Shown here: positions 30,814 through 39,305 of the stretch, in pieces
How positions within the stretch are numbered: the first letter of the stretch is position 1
How the letters are laid out: each line of letters starts with the position of its first letter
Assembly: GCF_016008875.1 (NCBI RefSeq)
Contig: NZ_JADTQG010000024.1
Coordinates: 1 to 48,995 of the forward strand
Direction of reading: 5' to 3'
Length of the DNA: 48,995 bases
From: Ectopseudomonas mendocina
GTDB lineage: Bacteria > Pseudomonadota > Gammaproteobacteria > Pseudomonadales > Pseudomonadaceae
Program-made: the position numbers and the translations under genes
Notes under the pieces: generated by a model
Told to the model about the DNA's origin: nothing
The model's input: the letters and a program-made list of their open reading frames with translations, nothing else
Databases searched by the model: none

Positions 30814-31587
30814 TTAGCGATTGCTGGACATGAATTGTTTACAGCGTGCCGAGTTCGGGTTGTCGAACACCTGGGCCGGTGGCCCCTGTTCCTCGACCAG
30901 GCCCTGGTGGAGGAACACCACTTCGCTGGATACCTGACGAGCGAAATTCATTTCATGAGTCACCAGCAGCATGGTGCGACCTTCATCGGCAAGCGCGCGA
31001 ATCACATTAAGCACTTCTTGTACCATCTCCGGGTCGAGCGCCGAGGTTGGCTCATCGAACAGGATCACTTTCGGCTGCATGGCCAGGGTGCGGGCGATGG
31101 CTGCGCGCTGCTGCTGGCCGCCGGAAAGCTGGTTGGGGTAAACGTGACGCTTGTCGGCGATACCGACCTTGGCCAGCAGTGCCTCGGCCACCTCGATGGC
31201 CTCGGCCTTGCTCTGGCCGAGCACGCGCCGCGGCGCCTCGATGATGTTGTCGAGCACGCTCATGTGCGGCCACAGATTGAAATTCTGGAAGACGAAACCG
31301 ATCTCGCTGCGCAGACGATTGATCTGTTTGTTGTCTGTAGCAACCAGCTCGCCGTTCTTCGCGGCCTTGAGCTTGAGCTCCTCGCCAGCGACGAAAATCT
31401 GACCCTGGTGCGGGTTTTCCAGGAGGTTGATGCAGCGCAGGAAGGTGGACTTGCCGGAGCCGGAGGAGCCGAGAATCGAGATTACATCGCCGTCTTTGGC
31501 CGTCAAGGAGATGCCCTTGAGCACTTCGAGATCGCCGTAGCGCTTGTGCAGGTTGCGAATTTCCAGCGCGGGCGTTGCCTCGGCCAT
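30814..31587 (-). CDS. Amino-acid ABC transporter ATP-binding protein (HisP type)
   Basis: The start at 31587 gives MAEATPALEIRNLHKRYGD, the usual beginning of HisP-like ATPases. An upstream ATG (31662) would add 25 arginine-rich residues with no family support. The 257-residue protein has Walker A ILGSSGSGKST, the Q-loop FQNFNLWPHMSVLDNI, signature LSGGQQQR, Walker B VILFDEPTSALD and switch His in LVTHEMNFA. It powers the importer formed by the three genes downstream. Its leading position, before the binding-protein gene, is the order remembered for the PAO1 equivalent. Confidence 0.95.
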   Translation of the reverse strand: MAEATPALEIRNLHKRYGDLEVLKGISLTAKDGDVISILGSSGSGKSTFLRCINLLENPHQGQIFVAGEELKLKAAKNGELVATDNKQINRLRSEIGFVFQNFNLWPHMSVLDNIIEAPRRVLGQSKAEAIEVAEALLAKVGIADKRHVYPNQLSGGQQQRAAIARTLAMQPKVILFDEPTSALDPEMVQEVLNVIRALADEGRTMLLVTHEMNFARQVSSEVVFLHQGLVEEQGPPAQVFDNPNSARCKQFMSSNR

Positions 31588-31790
31588 GGGGTGGGATCCT
31601 CTTCTTCTTCGAATGCGCTCCGGCGTACGGCGGGCCGTCCTGGCAGGCGGCCAAGCTAGCATAGCGTTTCCGTGACCGCCAAGCCGTTTGCCGGGCGATA
31701 GCGCGTGGCCGGGTCGCGGGTGTCGCCTGGTTGCAGCTGCTTGTCGCGCAGGCGAAACAATGGCACGAGAAAAATGCCGGACGCAGAAAG

Positions 31791-31818
31791 CAAAAAGCCC
31801 CAGCGCATGGCTGAGGCT
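31791..31818 (-). terminator. Terminator of tRNA-Phe
   Basis: On the minus strand an imperfect stem AGCCTCAGC / GCTGGGGCT (one mismatch, five-base loop) is followed by TTTTT, 17 bases past the tRNA 3' end. Confidence 0.75.
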
Positions 31819-31834
31819 CTTTGTCGTATATCAG

Positions 31835-31910
31835 TGGTGCCCAGGGACGGAATCGAACCGCCGACACGGGGATTTTCAATCCCCTGCTCTACCAACTGAG
31901 CTACCTGGGC
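31835..31910 (-). tRNA. tRNA-Phe (anticodon GAA)
   Basis: The 76-base cloverleaf on the minus strand runs from GCCCAGG to CCTGGGC-A-CCA, with CCA encoded. The anticodon stem GGGGA/TCCCC encloses loop TTGAAAA with anticodon GAA. The T-arm GGTTCGATTCC and D-arm AGCTCAGTTGGTAGAGC are canonical. Confidence 0.97.
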
Positions 31911-31995
31911 CAACGGGGCGCTATTAGACGGATTTGCAGGATCAGTGTCAAGCGCGAGTTTGAAAAATATTTAATTATTTCGGGCGCTTAGGTTC

Positions 31996-32057
31996 GTGAG
32001 GGGCTGGAGACGGATTGTGTACCCAGCACACTGTCGCGGCTGAAGCCCCTCCCACAA
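31996..32057. repeat. REP doublet between tRNA-Phe and yggX
   Basis: GTCGCGGCTGAAGCCCCTCC...CACAA (32034-32057) is a typical Pseudomonas REP unit. A degraded inverted partner, GTGAGGGGCTGGAGACG, lies about 40 bases away. The pair lies just beyond the yggX stop. Confidence 0.7.
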
Positions 32058-32063
32058 GCATTC

Positions 32064-32336
32064 TTATTCGCTTGGCGGTACGTAGCCTTCGGCTTGGGCG
32101 TATTCCTCGCCGGAGAGGAACTTGTCCATCTCGGCTTGCAGGAACTTGCGGTCCTCGGCGTTCATCATGTTCAGACGACGCTCGTTGATCAGCATGGTCT
32201 GGTGCTTCTGCCACTCGTCCCAGGCTTGCCTGGAAACGTTGTTGAAGATGTCTTCGCCTTTGGCGCCGGGGTAGGGCGCGCGATCCAGGCCGGGCAGTTC
32301 CTGTTTGTATTTGCGGCACAGCACGGTGCGGGTCAT
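32064..32336 (-). CDS. yggX: Fe(2+)-trafficking protein YggX
   Basis: This 90-residue protein starts MTRTVLCRKYKQELPGLDRAP with the conserved Cys7. It continues with YPGAKGEDIFNNVSRQAW, WQKHQTMLINERRLNMM and AEDRKFLQAEMDKFLSG, a near-complete YggX signature. It is a small cytoplasmic protein linked to protection of Fe-S clusters from oxidants. Its start overlaps the mutY stop by four bases, the classic mutY-yggX pairing; MutY itself needs a 4Fe-4S cluster. It is the last gene of the asmA-like-mutY-yggX operon. Confidence 0.96.
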   Translation of the reverse strand: MTRTVLCRKYKQELPGLDRAPYPGAKGEDIFNNVSRQAWDEWQKHQTMLINERRLNMMNAEDRKFLQAEMDKFLSGEEYAQAEGYVPPSE

Positions 32337-33400
32337 GTCGGTTCTCCAGCGGTAATGACTTGCGCCGCGCGTCTCAGCAGCTTCTTTACCGGGGCGGCGA
32401 GGCCCAGGCGCGGCGGGGTGGCGAGGTTATACCAGAGCCAGTCGGCCTCGGCCACGCGGCCGGGTTGCTCGGTGGCCTCGATCAGCCAGGGTTCGATGGC
32501 GAGCTGGAAGTGGCTGAAGGTATGGGTCAGGCCTTCCAGTTCGCGGCGTTCGCCGAGGCTCAGTTGTTGCTGCTGGGCGAGGTCGTCGAGTTGGGCGAGA
32601 TCGTCCAGTTCCGGCAGGCTCCACAGCCCTCCCCACAGGCCAGTGGCCGGGCGGCGATAGAGCAGGATGTCACCGGAATCGTTGACCAGAATCGGCATCA
32701 GGGTGCGTTTCTGCGGCAGCGTCTTGCGTGGCTTCGGTATGGGATAGCGGATTTCCAGACCGAGTAGATGCGCCTGACAGCCGCTGCGCACCGGGCACAG
32801 CAGGCAGGTGGGCTTGCTGCGGGTGCAGAGGGTAGCGCCGAGGTCCATCATCGCCTGGGTGTAATGCCCGACCCGTTCGTGCGGGGTCAGGCGCTCGGCC
32901 ACATCCCACAGTTGCTTGGCCACTTTCGGCTCGCCCGGGTATCCCTCCTGCGCCACGTAGCGCGCCAGCACGCGCTTGACGTTGCCGTCGAGAATCGGCG
33001 CACGCACGCCCATGCTCAGGCTGGCAATGGCGCCGGCGGTGGAGCGGCCGATGCCGGGCAGCTCGCTGAGCGCCTCGACGCTGCGCGGGAACTCGCCGCC
33101 GTGCTCGCGCATGATGATCTGCGCGGTCTTCTGCAGGTTGCGCGCGCGGGTGTAGTAGCCCAGGCCGGTCCACAGGTGCAGCACTTCGTCTTCGGGGGCT
33201 TCGGCCAAGTCTTTCACCGTCGGCAATGCAGCCATGAAACGGTCGAAGTAACCGAGCACGGTGCTGACCTGGGTCTGCTGCAGCATGATTTCCGAAACCC
33301 AGACGCGATAAGGCGTGATGTTCTGCTGCCAGGGAAGATCCTTGCGCCCGTGCTGGTCGTACCAGGCCAGCACGGCGCCGTTGAACTGCTCGGGACTCAT
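32333..33400 (-). CDS. mutY: Adenine DNA glycosylase MutY
   Basis: The start at 33400 (MSPEQFNGAVLAWYDQHGRK) overlaps the asmA-like stop by four bases. The open frame upstream of it is inside that gene. The 355-residue protein has catalytic Glu37 (SEIMLQQTQV), the helix-hairpin-helix LPGIGRSTAGAIA and Asp138 (PILDGNVKR). The 4Fe-4S ligands are in C-x6-C-x2-C-x5-C spacing (CTRSKPTCLLCPVRSGC), and a C-terminal Nudix-like domain recognises 8-oxoG. It removes adenine mispaired with 8-oxoguanine. All catalytic and cluster residues are present. Confidence 0.97.
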   Translation of the reverse strand: MSPEQFNGAVLAWYDQHGRKDLPWQQNITPYRVWVSEIMLQQTQVSTVLGYFDRFMAALPTVKDLAEAPEDEVLHLWTGLGYYTRARNLQKTAQIIMREHGGEFPRSVEALSELPGIGRSTAGAIASLSMGVRAPILDGNVKRVLARYVAQEGYPGEPKVAKQLWDVAERLTPHERVGHYTQAMMDLGATLCTRSKPTCLLCPVRSGCQAHLLGLEIRYPIPKPRKTLPQKRTLMPILVNDSGDILLYRRPATGLWGGLWSLPELDDLAQLDDLAQQQQLSLGERRELEGLTHTFSHFQLAIEPWLIEATEQPGRVAEADWLWYNLATPPRLGLAAPVKKLLRRAAQVITAGEPT

Positions 33401-35622
33401 CGGTTGAACAGGCCCTTGAGTGCGTCTTTCAGATCCGGGCTGACCTTGTCGCCGAGTTTCTCTTCCAGCTTCTCGGTCAGCTTGTTGCCGGCCAGGCGTG
33501 CGGCAATCTTGCCCAGGCCGTCCTGATCCAGGCGGCAGGCCTTGGCGCCCAGCTCCAGCGGGCCGCGGCAGCGCAGCGGCCATTCGATGCCGACGTAGCG
33601 TTCGTTGACCTGGCAGGCCGGGTCCGGCATTTCACGCTTGTCGCCTTCGATGGTGATGCCGACCTTGTAGTCGAGACCCAGTACGCGCAGGTCGAGATCG
33701 CCATTGCCGCTGACCGCCAGGCCGGGAACCTGGGCCTTGAGGTCGGGGTTGTGAGCGACGCCGTCGCGCACGCTGAGGCTGCCCTTGAGCTCGCGGAAGG
33801 GGGTGTCCTTGCCGGTTGGCGGGTTGCTCAGCGACTTGCGGTTGAGCGTGGCGATGCCGCGACACAGCTGCTGTTCGAGGTTGGCATCGACCAACACGCC
33901 GTCGTTGAGGACGAAGCTGGCGTTGCCGTTGAGTGCCTCGACCCACTCCTTCTGGCTGTTGCCGCGGGTGTTGAACTTGGCATCCAGATCGAGCATGCCC
34001 TTGATCGGCGACGGCTGATCGTCCTTCTTCAGCAGCGGCTCCAGCGGGATGCGGCTGAGGCGTTTTTCCACGCTGATCATCGGCTCGGCCTGGCGCACGT
34101 CGATGCGCCCGCTGCCAGCGAAACTGCCGCCCTGCATCTTGCCGCGCGCTTCCTCCAGGGTGATCAGGCCGCCACGGCCATTGGCCTTGAGATTGACGTC
34201 AGTGAAGGGCTGTTTGTCGTAGGTGAGCTGGCCGAGGCTGAGCGCCAGTTGCAGGTCGAGTTTGCGCAACTGGTCCACCGGCAGCACCTTCTCGTTGCTC
34301 CAGGCCTGTTGGGTCGGGGGATTGGGCAGCGGGGTGGTGCCGTCCTTGCCGGCGATCGCGATGCTTTCCTTGACCTCGGCCTTGCGCGCAGCCGCGGGGC
34401 TGTCCTTGGTTTTCGGTGGCAGGTAGCGATCGAGGTCGAGCTTGTCGCCCTTTAGGTCGACGCGCAGCGCCTGCTTGCTGACATCGGCCACGCCGAGCTT
34501 GCCGGTGAAGGTGCTGCCGTCGAGCTTGAGGTTGAGCTCTTCGAACATCATGCCTTTGCTCGAGCCGTTCAGGCGGCTGACCAGCTCGAACTGGTTAAGG
34601 GCGTCACTGGCCTGCATGGCCGGCAGTTCGACGCCGATGCCGTCGAGAAACTCGCGCAGGTTGAGCGAGGCGATGGACAGCCCGCCGGAAATCTTGGCGT
34701 CCTCGCCCAGCTCGCGCGCCTTGATCTCGCCGAGGGCGCGCAACTGGTTGGCGGAGAGTTTGAGGCCGTTCCATTCGGCAATATTGGCAGTCTGGTCGAC
34801 CAGCAATTGGCCTTGGGCGGAGAAGTTCAGGGTCTTGCCCTTGAGCGGTTCGCCCGAGGCTTCGCCGGTCAGCTTGAGGTCTTCGAACTGGTAGCGCTTG
34901 AGGGCGCGGTCGAAACGCAGTTGGCCTTCGACTTCGCTGCGCGCACGCAGCACCGGCTGGTTGGTGCCGAAGAAGGCGCTGAACTTGACCGGGATACTGG
35001 CGCCTTCGCGAATCGCGCCAGTTTTCAGCTCGATGTTCTCGACGGTGAATTGCTGGCCCTTTTGTGCGTCGCTGTAGTCAACACGCGAGTTGCTCAGGGT
35101 CAGACTGTCGATGTCCAGCTTGACCGGCTGGGCGGCCGGCTTTTCACCGGGCTGGCTCGGCGGTGTGTCTTCACTCGGTGCGGGTTCGCTGGGCGCTGGT
35201 TGCGTGGTGCTGGCCTGGGCCGGGCGGCCGACGCCTTCCCAGTTGCCATGGCCCTTGTCGTCGCGCTGCAGGTTGAGGTTGAGGCCGTCGACACGGATGT
35301 CGCTCATCTGCACTTCCTTGCGCAGCAGCGGCATCACGCGCACCGACAGGCCGATCATGCGCAGGTCGGCGAAGGGCTTGTCCGGGGTGTCGGCGCTGGC
35401 CAGGGTGGCGTCGGTCAGCTCCAGGCCCAGCCAGGGGAACAGGCTCCAGCCAATGTCGCCCTTGAGCTGCAGGTCGAGGTTGGCCTTGTCGTGGGCGATC
35501 TGGCGGATCTCGTCCTTGTAGTCGTTGGGGTCGAACAGATGAGTCAGGGCGAACAGCAGCGCCACTACGATCAGCAGCAAGCCGAGAAGGAAGAGGCCCA
35601 GGATCTTGCCGAGCGCTTTCAT
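33397..35622 (-). CDS. AsmA family protein
   Basis: The start at 35622 gives MKALGKILGLFLLGLLLIVV, a positive tail plus one N-terminal membrane anchor; fourteen residues upstream of it are dispensable. The 741-residue product has the AsmA N-terminal domain (FDPNDYKDEIRQIAHDKANL, LKGDIGWSLFPWLGLEL), a Pro/Ser-rich linker (about residues 137-170) and the C-terminal AsmA_2 region (MQGGSFAGSGRIDVRQAEP). AsmA proteins are inner-membrane-anchored, mostly periplasmic repeating beta-groove proteins implicated in envelope lipid transport and outer-membrane homeostasis. It heads the operon with mutY and yggX, an association conserved in Pseudomonas as far as I recall. Confidence 0.92.
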   Translation of the reverse strand: MKALGKILGLFLLGLLLIVVALLFALTHLFDPNDYKDEIRQIAHDKANLDLQLKGDIGWSLFPWLGLELTDATLASADTPDKPFADLRMIGLSVRVMPLLRKEVQMSDIRVDGLNLNLQRDDKGHGNWEGVGRPAQASTTQPAPSEPAPSEDTPPSQPGEKPAAQPVKLDIDSLTLSNSRVDYSDAQKGQQFTVENIELKTGAIREGASIPVKFSAFFGTNQPVLRARSEVEGQLRFDRALKRYQFEDLKLTGEASGEPLKGKTLNFSAQGQLLVDQTANIAEWNGLKLSANQLRALGEIKARELGEDAKISGGLSIASLNLREFLDGIGVELPAMQASDALNQFELVSRLNGSSKGMMFEELNLKLDGSTFTGKLGVADVSKQALRVDLKGDKLDLDRYLPPKTKDSPAAARKAEVKESIAIAGKDGTTPLPNPPTQQAWSNEKVLPVDQLRKLDLQLALSLGQLTYDKQPFTDVNLKANGRGGLITLEEARGKMQGGSFAGSGRIDVRQAEPMISVEKRLSRIPLEPLLKKDDQPSPIKGMLDLDAKFNTRGNSQKEWVEALNGNASFVLNDGVLVDANLEQQLCRGIATLNRKSLSNPPTGKDTPFRELKGSLSVRDGVAHNPDLKAQVPGLAVSGNGDLDLRVLGLDYKVGITIEGDKREMPDPACQVNERYVGIEWPLRCRGPLELGAKACRLDQDGLGKIAARLAGNKLTEKLEEKLGDKVSPDLKDALKGLFNR

Positions 35623-35703
35623 GGACGATTCCTTGTTTCGATAACGAAATGTGCGGGCGGCCAATGGAGGCGCAGCCGTCGATAATGGGCGCCGATTATA
35701 GCC

Positions 35704-36795
35704 TTACAGGGCTTCTGCGACCCGCTCGGCGATGGCCAGGCTGGCTGTCAGCCCTGGCGATTCGATGCCGAACAGGTTGACCAGGCCCGGCAGACGGTGG
35801 TCGGCAGGGGTTTGGATCAGGAAGTCGGCAGCCGGTTCCCCGGGCCCGCTGAGCTTGGCGCGCACGCCGGCATAGCCGGGTTGCAGGCGGGCCGCATCGA
35901 GTGCCGGGAAGTAGCGGGCGATGGCGGCGGCGAAAGGCGCGCGCAGGTCCTCGTCGACTGCGTAGTCGAACGCATCCAGCCAGCGCACGTCCGGGCCGAA
36001 GCGCAGTTGGCCGGCGAGATCGAGGGTGGCATGGATGCCCAGGCCGGCCGTATTGGCCTCCGGCATCGGGTAGATCAGCCGGGAGAACGGCGAGCGCCCG
36101 CTGTAGCCGAAGTAGCGACCCTGGCACAGATGCAGTGGCGGCACTGGCAGGCCTTCGATGGTGCTGGCCAGGCGCTGGGCGAAGGGGCCGCCGGCGTTGA
36201 TCACCCGTTGTGCGCGCAGGGTAAAGACTTCGCCGGCGCTGTGGCCGCTGGCGATCCAGGCGTCGCCGTCGCGCTGCAAGCGTTCGACGCGGCTGTGCAG
36301 CACCAGTTGTGCGCCGCGACTCTCCGCCACCGCCAGCAGCGATTGCAGATAGGCATGGCTGTCGATGATGCCTGTGCTCGGCGAGAGCAGGGCGCATATA
36401 CCACGCAGGGCGGGTTCCAGCTCGTGCAGGCGCGACCGGTTGATGGGTTGCAGATCGTTCACGTCACAGGCCTCGGCGTTGCTGGCCAGGGCCTCGAGCT
36501 TGCCGATTTCGCTCTCCTGCACCGCCACCAGCAGCTTGCCGATCCGCCGATGCGCCACGCCGTGCTGGTTGCACCAGGCGTACAGACGTTCGCGACCCTC
36601 CAGGCACAGCTCGGCCTTGAGCGAGCCGGGCGGGTAATAGAGGCCGGCATGAATGACCTCGGAGTTGCGACTGGAGGTGTGGCTGCCGATCAGCCCCTCC
36701 GCCTCCAGAATCAGCGTATCGGGCCCGCCCAGGCGGGCGGCGCAGGCCAGGCCAAGGGCGCCGGCGCCAATGATCAGGGTGTCGACTTCGTGCAT
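35704..36795 (-). CDS. FAD-dependent oxidoreductase, L-2-hydroxyglutarate oxidase (LhgO)-like
   Basis: The start at 36795 gives MHEVDTLIIGAGALGLACAA, with the FAD-binding GxGxxG at once. The frame stays open far upstream, but only antisense to hisB/hisH. The 363-residue DAO-type flavoprotein contains SRNSEVIHAGLYYPPGSLKA, a motif characteristic of L-2-hydroxyglutarate dehydrogenases/oxidases, then VINAGGPFAQRLA and a C-terminal FGIESPGLTASLAIAERV. Likely reaction: oxidation of L-2-hydroxyglutarate or a similar 2-hydroxy acid, passing electrons to quinone or oxygen. It is divergent from hisB and in no obvious operon. The substrate is inferred from the motif only. Confidence 0.85.
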   Translation of the reverse strand: MHEVDTLIIGAGALGLACAARLGGPDTLILEAEGLIGSHTSSRNSEVIHAGLYYPPGSLKAELCLEGRERLYAWCNQHGVAHRRIGKLLVAVQESEIGKLEALASNAEACDVNDLQPINRSRLHELEPALRGICALLSPSTGIIDSHAYLQSLLAVAESRGAQLVLHSRVERLQRDGDAWIASGHSAGEVFTLRAQRVINAGGPFAQRLASTIEGLPVPPLHLCQGRYFGYSGRSPFSRLIYPMPEANTAGLGIHATLDLAGQLRFGPDVRWLDAFDYAVDEDLRAPFAAAIARYFPALDAARLQPGYAGVRAKLSGPGEPAADFLIQTPADHRLPGLVNLFGIESPGLTASLAIAERVAEAL

Positions 36796-36923
36796 GGCTG
36801 TATCGCTGTGTTTGCTGGTTGGCGGGAGCATAGCAAGAGCTGCGTTGCGCTTTTCGGCATGGGCGCGTCGGTCTGCGCAGCGGATCCGACCATCGCCGGT
36901 AGCCGTTGCCGCCCCGGCACGCC

Positions 36924-36929
36924 TATAAT
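36924..36929 (+). promoter_or_regulatory. Candidate -10 box of the hisBHAF operon
   Basis: A perfect TATAAT lies 37 bases before the hisB start. No good -35 hexamer is at the expected spacing, so an activator or a weak -35 would be needed. Predicted leader is about 30 bases. Confidence 0.45.
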
Positions 36930-36966
36930 GCTGGCCTTTTTCCGTTGGCAATTCGTGGAGCTGGTG

Positions 36967-37560
36967 ATGGCCGAACGTACGGCATTCGTCGAGCGCAACA
37001 CCCTGGAGACCCAAGTCAAGGTCTCGATCAATCTGGATGGCACCGGCAAGGCCAAATTCGATATTGGCGTGCCGTTTCTCGAGCACATGCTCGACCAGAT
37101 CGCCCGTCATGGCCTGATCGACCTCGATATCGAGTGCAAGGGCGATCTGCATATCGACGACCACCACACCGTCGAGGACGTCGGCATCACCCTCGGCCAG
37201 GCTTTCACCAAGGCTATCGGCGACAAGAAGGGCATGACCCGCTACGGCCATTCCTATGTGCCGCTGGACGAAGCGCTGTCGCGCGTGGTGATCGACTTCT
37301 CCGGTCGTCCCGGCCTGCAGATGCACGTGCCGTTCACCCGCGCGGTGGTCGGCAACTTCGACGTCGACCTGTTCCAGGAATTCTTCCAGGGCTTCGTCAA
37401 CCACGCGCTGGTGTCGCTGCACATCGACAATCTGCGCGGGCACAACACCCACCACCAGATCGAAACTGTGTTCAAGGCCTTCGGCCGCGCGCTGCGCATG
37501 GCGGTGGAGCTGGACCCGCGCATGGCCGGGCAGATGCCCTCGACCAAGGGCTGCCTGTAA
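36967..37560 (+). CDS. hisB: Imidazoleglycerol-phosphate dehydratase HisB
   Basis: The start at 36967 (MAERTAFVERNTLETQVKVS) follows GGAG. A long open frame upstream is the antisense of the flavoprotein gene. The 197-residue monofunctional dehydratase has the metal-binding signatures FLEHMLDQIARHG, HIDDHHTVEDVGITLGQA and NLRGHNTHHQIETVFKA. It catalyses step six of histidine synthesis (imidazole-glycerol-phosphate to imidazole-acetol-phosphate). There is no phosphatase domain, as usual outside enterobacteria. It is the first gene of hisB-hisH-DUF2164-hisA-hisF; its TAA touches the hisH ATG with no gap. Confidence 0.97.
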   Translation: MAERTAFVERNTLETQVKVSINLDGTGKAKFDIGVPFLEHMLDQIARHGLIDLDIECKGDLHIDDHHTVEDVGITLGQAFTKAIGDKKGMTRYGHSYVPLDEALSRVVIDFSGRPGLQMHVPFTRAVVGNFDVDLFQEFFQGFVNHALVSLHIDNLRGHNTHHQIETVFKAFGRALRMAVELDPRMAGQMPSTKGCL

Positions 37561-38199
37561 ATGCAGACGGTAGCCGTAATCGACTATGGCATGGGCAACC
37601 TCCACTCGGTGGCCAAGGCGCTGGAACACGTCGGCGCCGGCCGCGTGCTGGTAACCAGCGACGCCAAGGTGATCCGCGAGGCCGACCGCGTGGTGTTCCC
37701 CGGCGTCGGTGCGATCCGCGATTGCATGGCCGAGATCAGGCGCCTGGGCTTCGACGAGCTGGTGCGTGAAGTCAGCGCCGACCGTCCGTTTCTCGGCATC
37801 TGCGTCGGCATGCAGGCGCTGCTCGAGCGTAGCGAGGAGAACGATGGCGTCGACTGCATCGGCCTGTTCCCCGGCCAGGTGCGCTTCTTCGGCAAGGACC
37901 TGAGCGAAGACGGCGAGCGCCTCAAGGTACCGCACATGGGCTGGAACGAGGTCAGCCAGGCGGTCAAGCACCCGCTGTGGCACGACATCCCGGAAAATGC
38001 GCGCTTCTACTTCGTGCACAGCTATTACATCGAAGCCGGCAAGCCGCAGCAGGTGGTCGGTCGCGGTCACTACGGCAAGGACTTCGCCGCGGCATTGGCC
38101 GAGGGCTCGCGCTTCGCCGTGCAATTCCACCCGGAGAAGAGCCACACCCACGGCCTGCAGTTGCTGCAGAACTTCATCGCCTGGGATGGCCGCTGGTAG
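37561..38199 (+). CDS. hisH: Imidazole glycerol phosphate synthase glutaminase subunit HisH
   Basis: This 212-residue class I glutamine amidotransferase has the oxyanion region VVFPGVGAIRDCM and nucleophile Cys81 in FLGICVGMQALLERSEE. The His/Glu pair is in AVQFHPEKSHTHG near the C-terminus, so the triad is complete. It supplies ammonia to HisF for making IGP and AICAR from PRFAR. The gene begins at the base after the hisB stop. Its stop shares one base with the GTG of the DUF2164 gene. Confidence 0.97.
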   Translation: MQTVAVIDYGMGNLHSVAKALEHVGAGRVLVTSDAKVIREADRVVFPGVGAIRDCMAEIRRLGFDELVREVSADRPFLGICVGMQALLERSEENDGVDCIGLFPGQVRFFGKDLSEDGERLKVPHMGWNEVSQAVKHPLWHDIPENARFYFVHSYYIEAGKPQQVVGRGHYGKDFAAALAEGSRFAVQFHPEKSHTHGLQLLQNFIAWDGRW

Positions 38200-38453
38200 T
38201 GGCGCGCAACAAAGCTCCCAGTCTCGCGCTCGAGCCTGCTCAGGAGCAGGCCGCGCTGCTGATGCTGCAGCGCTTTCTCGATGAGCGTTTCGAGCTGCAG
38301 CTAGGCACCTTCGAGGTGCAGGAAGTCCTCGACCAGATCACCCGCGAGCTGGCGCCGCACTATTACAACAAGGCGATTCTCGACGTGCAGGCGCACCTGA
38401 AAGACAGGTTCGAAAGCATCGAGAGCGACCTCTGGGCGCTCGAAAAGAGCTGA
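38199..38453 (+). CDS. DUF2164 family protein
   Basis: An 84-residue protein from a GTG at 38199 (TAGTG overlap with hisH) reads MARNKAPSLALEPAQEQAAL when the GTG is decoded as Met. The core LDERFELQLGTFEVQEVLDQ and LAPHYYNKAILDVQAHLKDR is the DUF2164 signature. It is small, acidic/helical, with no signal or membrane helix, and presumably cytoplasmic. Function is unknown. It lies inside the his operon, between hisH and hisA (37-base gap), which guarantees co-expression but does not by itself show a role in histidine synthesis. The ribosome site is weak, so coupling to hisH is likely. Confidence 0.82.
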   Translation: MARNKAPSLALEPAQEQAALLMLQRFLDERFELQLGTFEVQEVLDQITRELAPHYYNKAILDVQAHLKDRFESIESDLWALEKS

Positions 38454-38490
38454 GCGCCTTACCAAATTCAAACTTGAGTAGGTTCAACCG

Positions 38491-39228
38491 ATGCTGATTA
38501 TCCCCGCTATCGATCTCAAGGACGGCGCTTGCGTGCGTCTGCGTCAGGGCCGCATGGAAGACTCCACGGTATTTTCCGATGACCCGGTGAGCATGGCCGC
38601 AAAATGGGTCGAGGGCGGCTGCCGTCGTCTGCATCTGGTCGACCTCAACGGCGCCTTCGAAGGCCAGCCAGTCAACGGCGAAGTGGTCACCGCCATCGCC
38701 AAGCGTTACCCGAACCTGCCGATCCAGATCGGCGGCGGCATTCGTACCCTGGAGACCATCGAGCACTACGTGCGCGCCGGCGTCAGCTACGTGATCATCG
38801 GCACCAAGGCAGTCAAGGAGCCGGAGTTCGTCACCGAGGCGTGCAAGGCCTTCCCCGGCAAGGTCATCGTCGGCCTGGATGCCAAGGACGGTTTCGTCGC
38901 CACCGACGGCTGGGCGGAAGTCTCCAGTGTGCAGGCCACTGACCTGGCCAAGCGCTTCGAGGCCGACGGCGTGTCTGCCATCGTTTATACCGACATCGCC
39001 AAAGACGGCATGATGCAGGGCTGCAACGTCGAGGCCACCGCCGCGTTGGCCGCTGCCAGCCGCATCCCGGTGATCGCTTCCGGCGGCATTCACAACCTCG
39101 GTGATATCGAAAAGCTGCTGCTGGCGCGCTCGCCCGGCATCATCGGCGCCATCACCGGCCGGGCCATCTACGAAGGCACCCTGGATGTGGCCGAGGCGCA
39201 GGCGTTCTGCGACAACTTCAAAGGTTAA
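38491..39228 (+). CDS. hisA: ProFAR isomerase HisA
   Basis: This 245-residue (beta-alpha)8 barrel starts MLIIPAIDLKDGACVRLRQG with catalytic Asp8. It then has the phosphate-binding QIGGGIRTLETIEHY and YTDIAKDGMMQGCN with the second catalytic Asp, and VIASGGIHNLGDIEKL. It catalyses isomerisation of ProFAR to PRFAR, step four of histidine synthesis, giving the substrate of HisHF. It is followed by a 77-base gap almost filled by a GTAGGG palindrome before hisF. Confidence 0.97.
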   Translation: MLIIPAIDLKDGACVRLRQGRMEDSTVFSDDPVSMAAKWVEGGCRRLHLVDLNGAFEGQPVNGEVVTAIAKRYPNLPIQIGGGIRTLETIEHYVRAGVSYVIIGTKAVKEPEFVTEACKAFPGKVIVGLDAKDGFVATDGWAEVSSVQATDLAKRFEADGVSAIVYTDIAKDGMMQGCNVEATAALAAASRIPVIASGGIHNLGDIEKLLLARSPGIIGAITGRAIYEGTLDVAEAQAFCDNFKG

Positions 39229-39230
39229 AC

Positions 39231-39295
39231 CGTAGGGCGGGTGAAACCCGCCACCACTGACGCAATCTTTATCGGTGGGTTGCACCCACCCTACG
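39231..39295. repeat. GTAGGG-family palindromic repeat between hisA and hisF
   Basis: CGTAGGGCGGGTG (39231-39243) and CACCCACCCTACG (39283-39295) pair at 12 of 13 positions. Inner arms GGGTGAAACCC and GGTGGGTTGCACCC give a branched fold. It starts two bases after the hisA stop and ends eleven bases before the hisF start, just upstream of its ribosome site. Confidence 0.85.
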
Positions 39296-39305
39296 GGAGC
39301 TCCGT

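Noticed and set aside
36796..38151. Extension of the flavoprotein frame to 815 residues across hisB and hisH
   Set aside because: The extension is antisense to two clear his genes. The FAD motif begins six residues after the ATG at 36795, which is the natural start.
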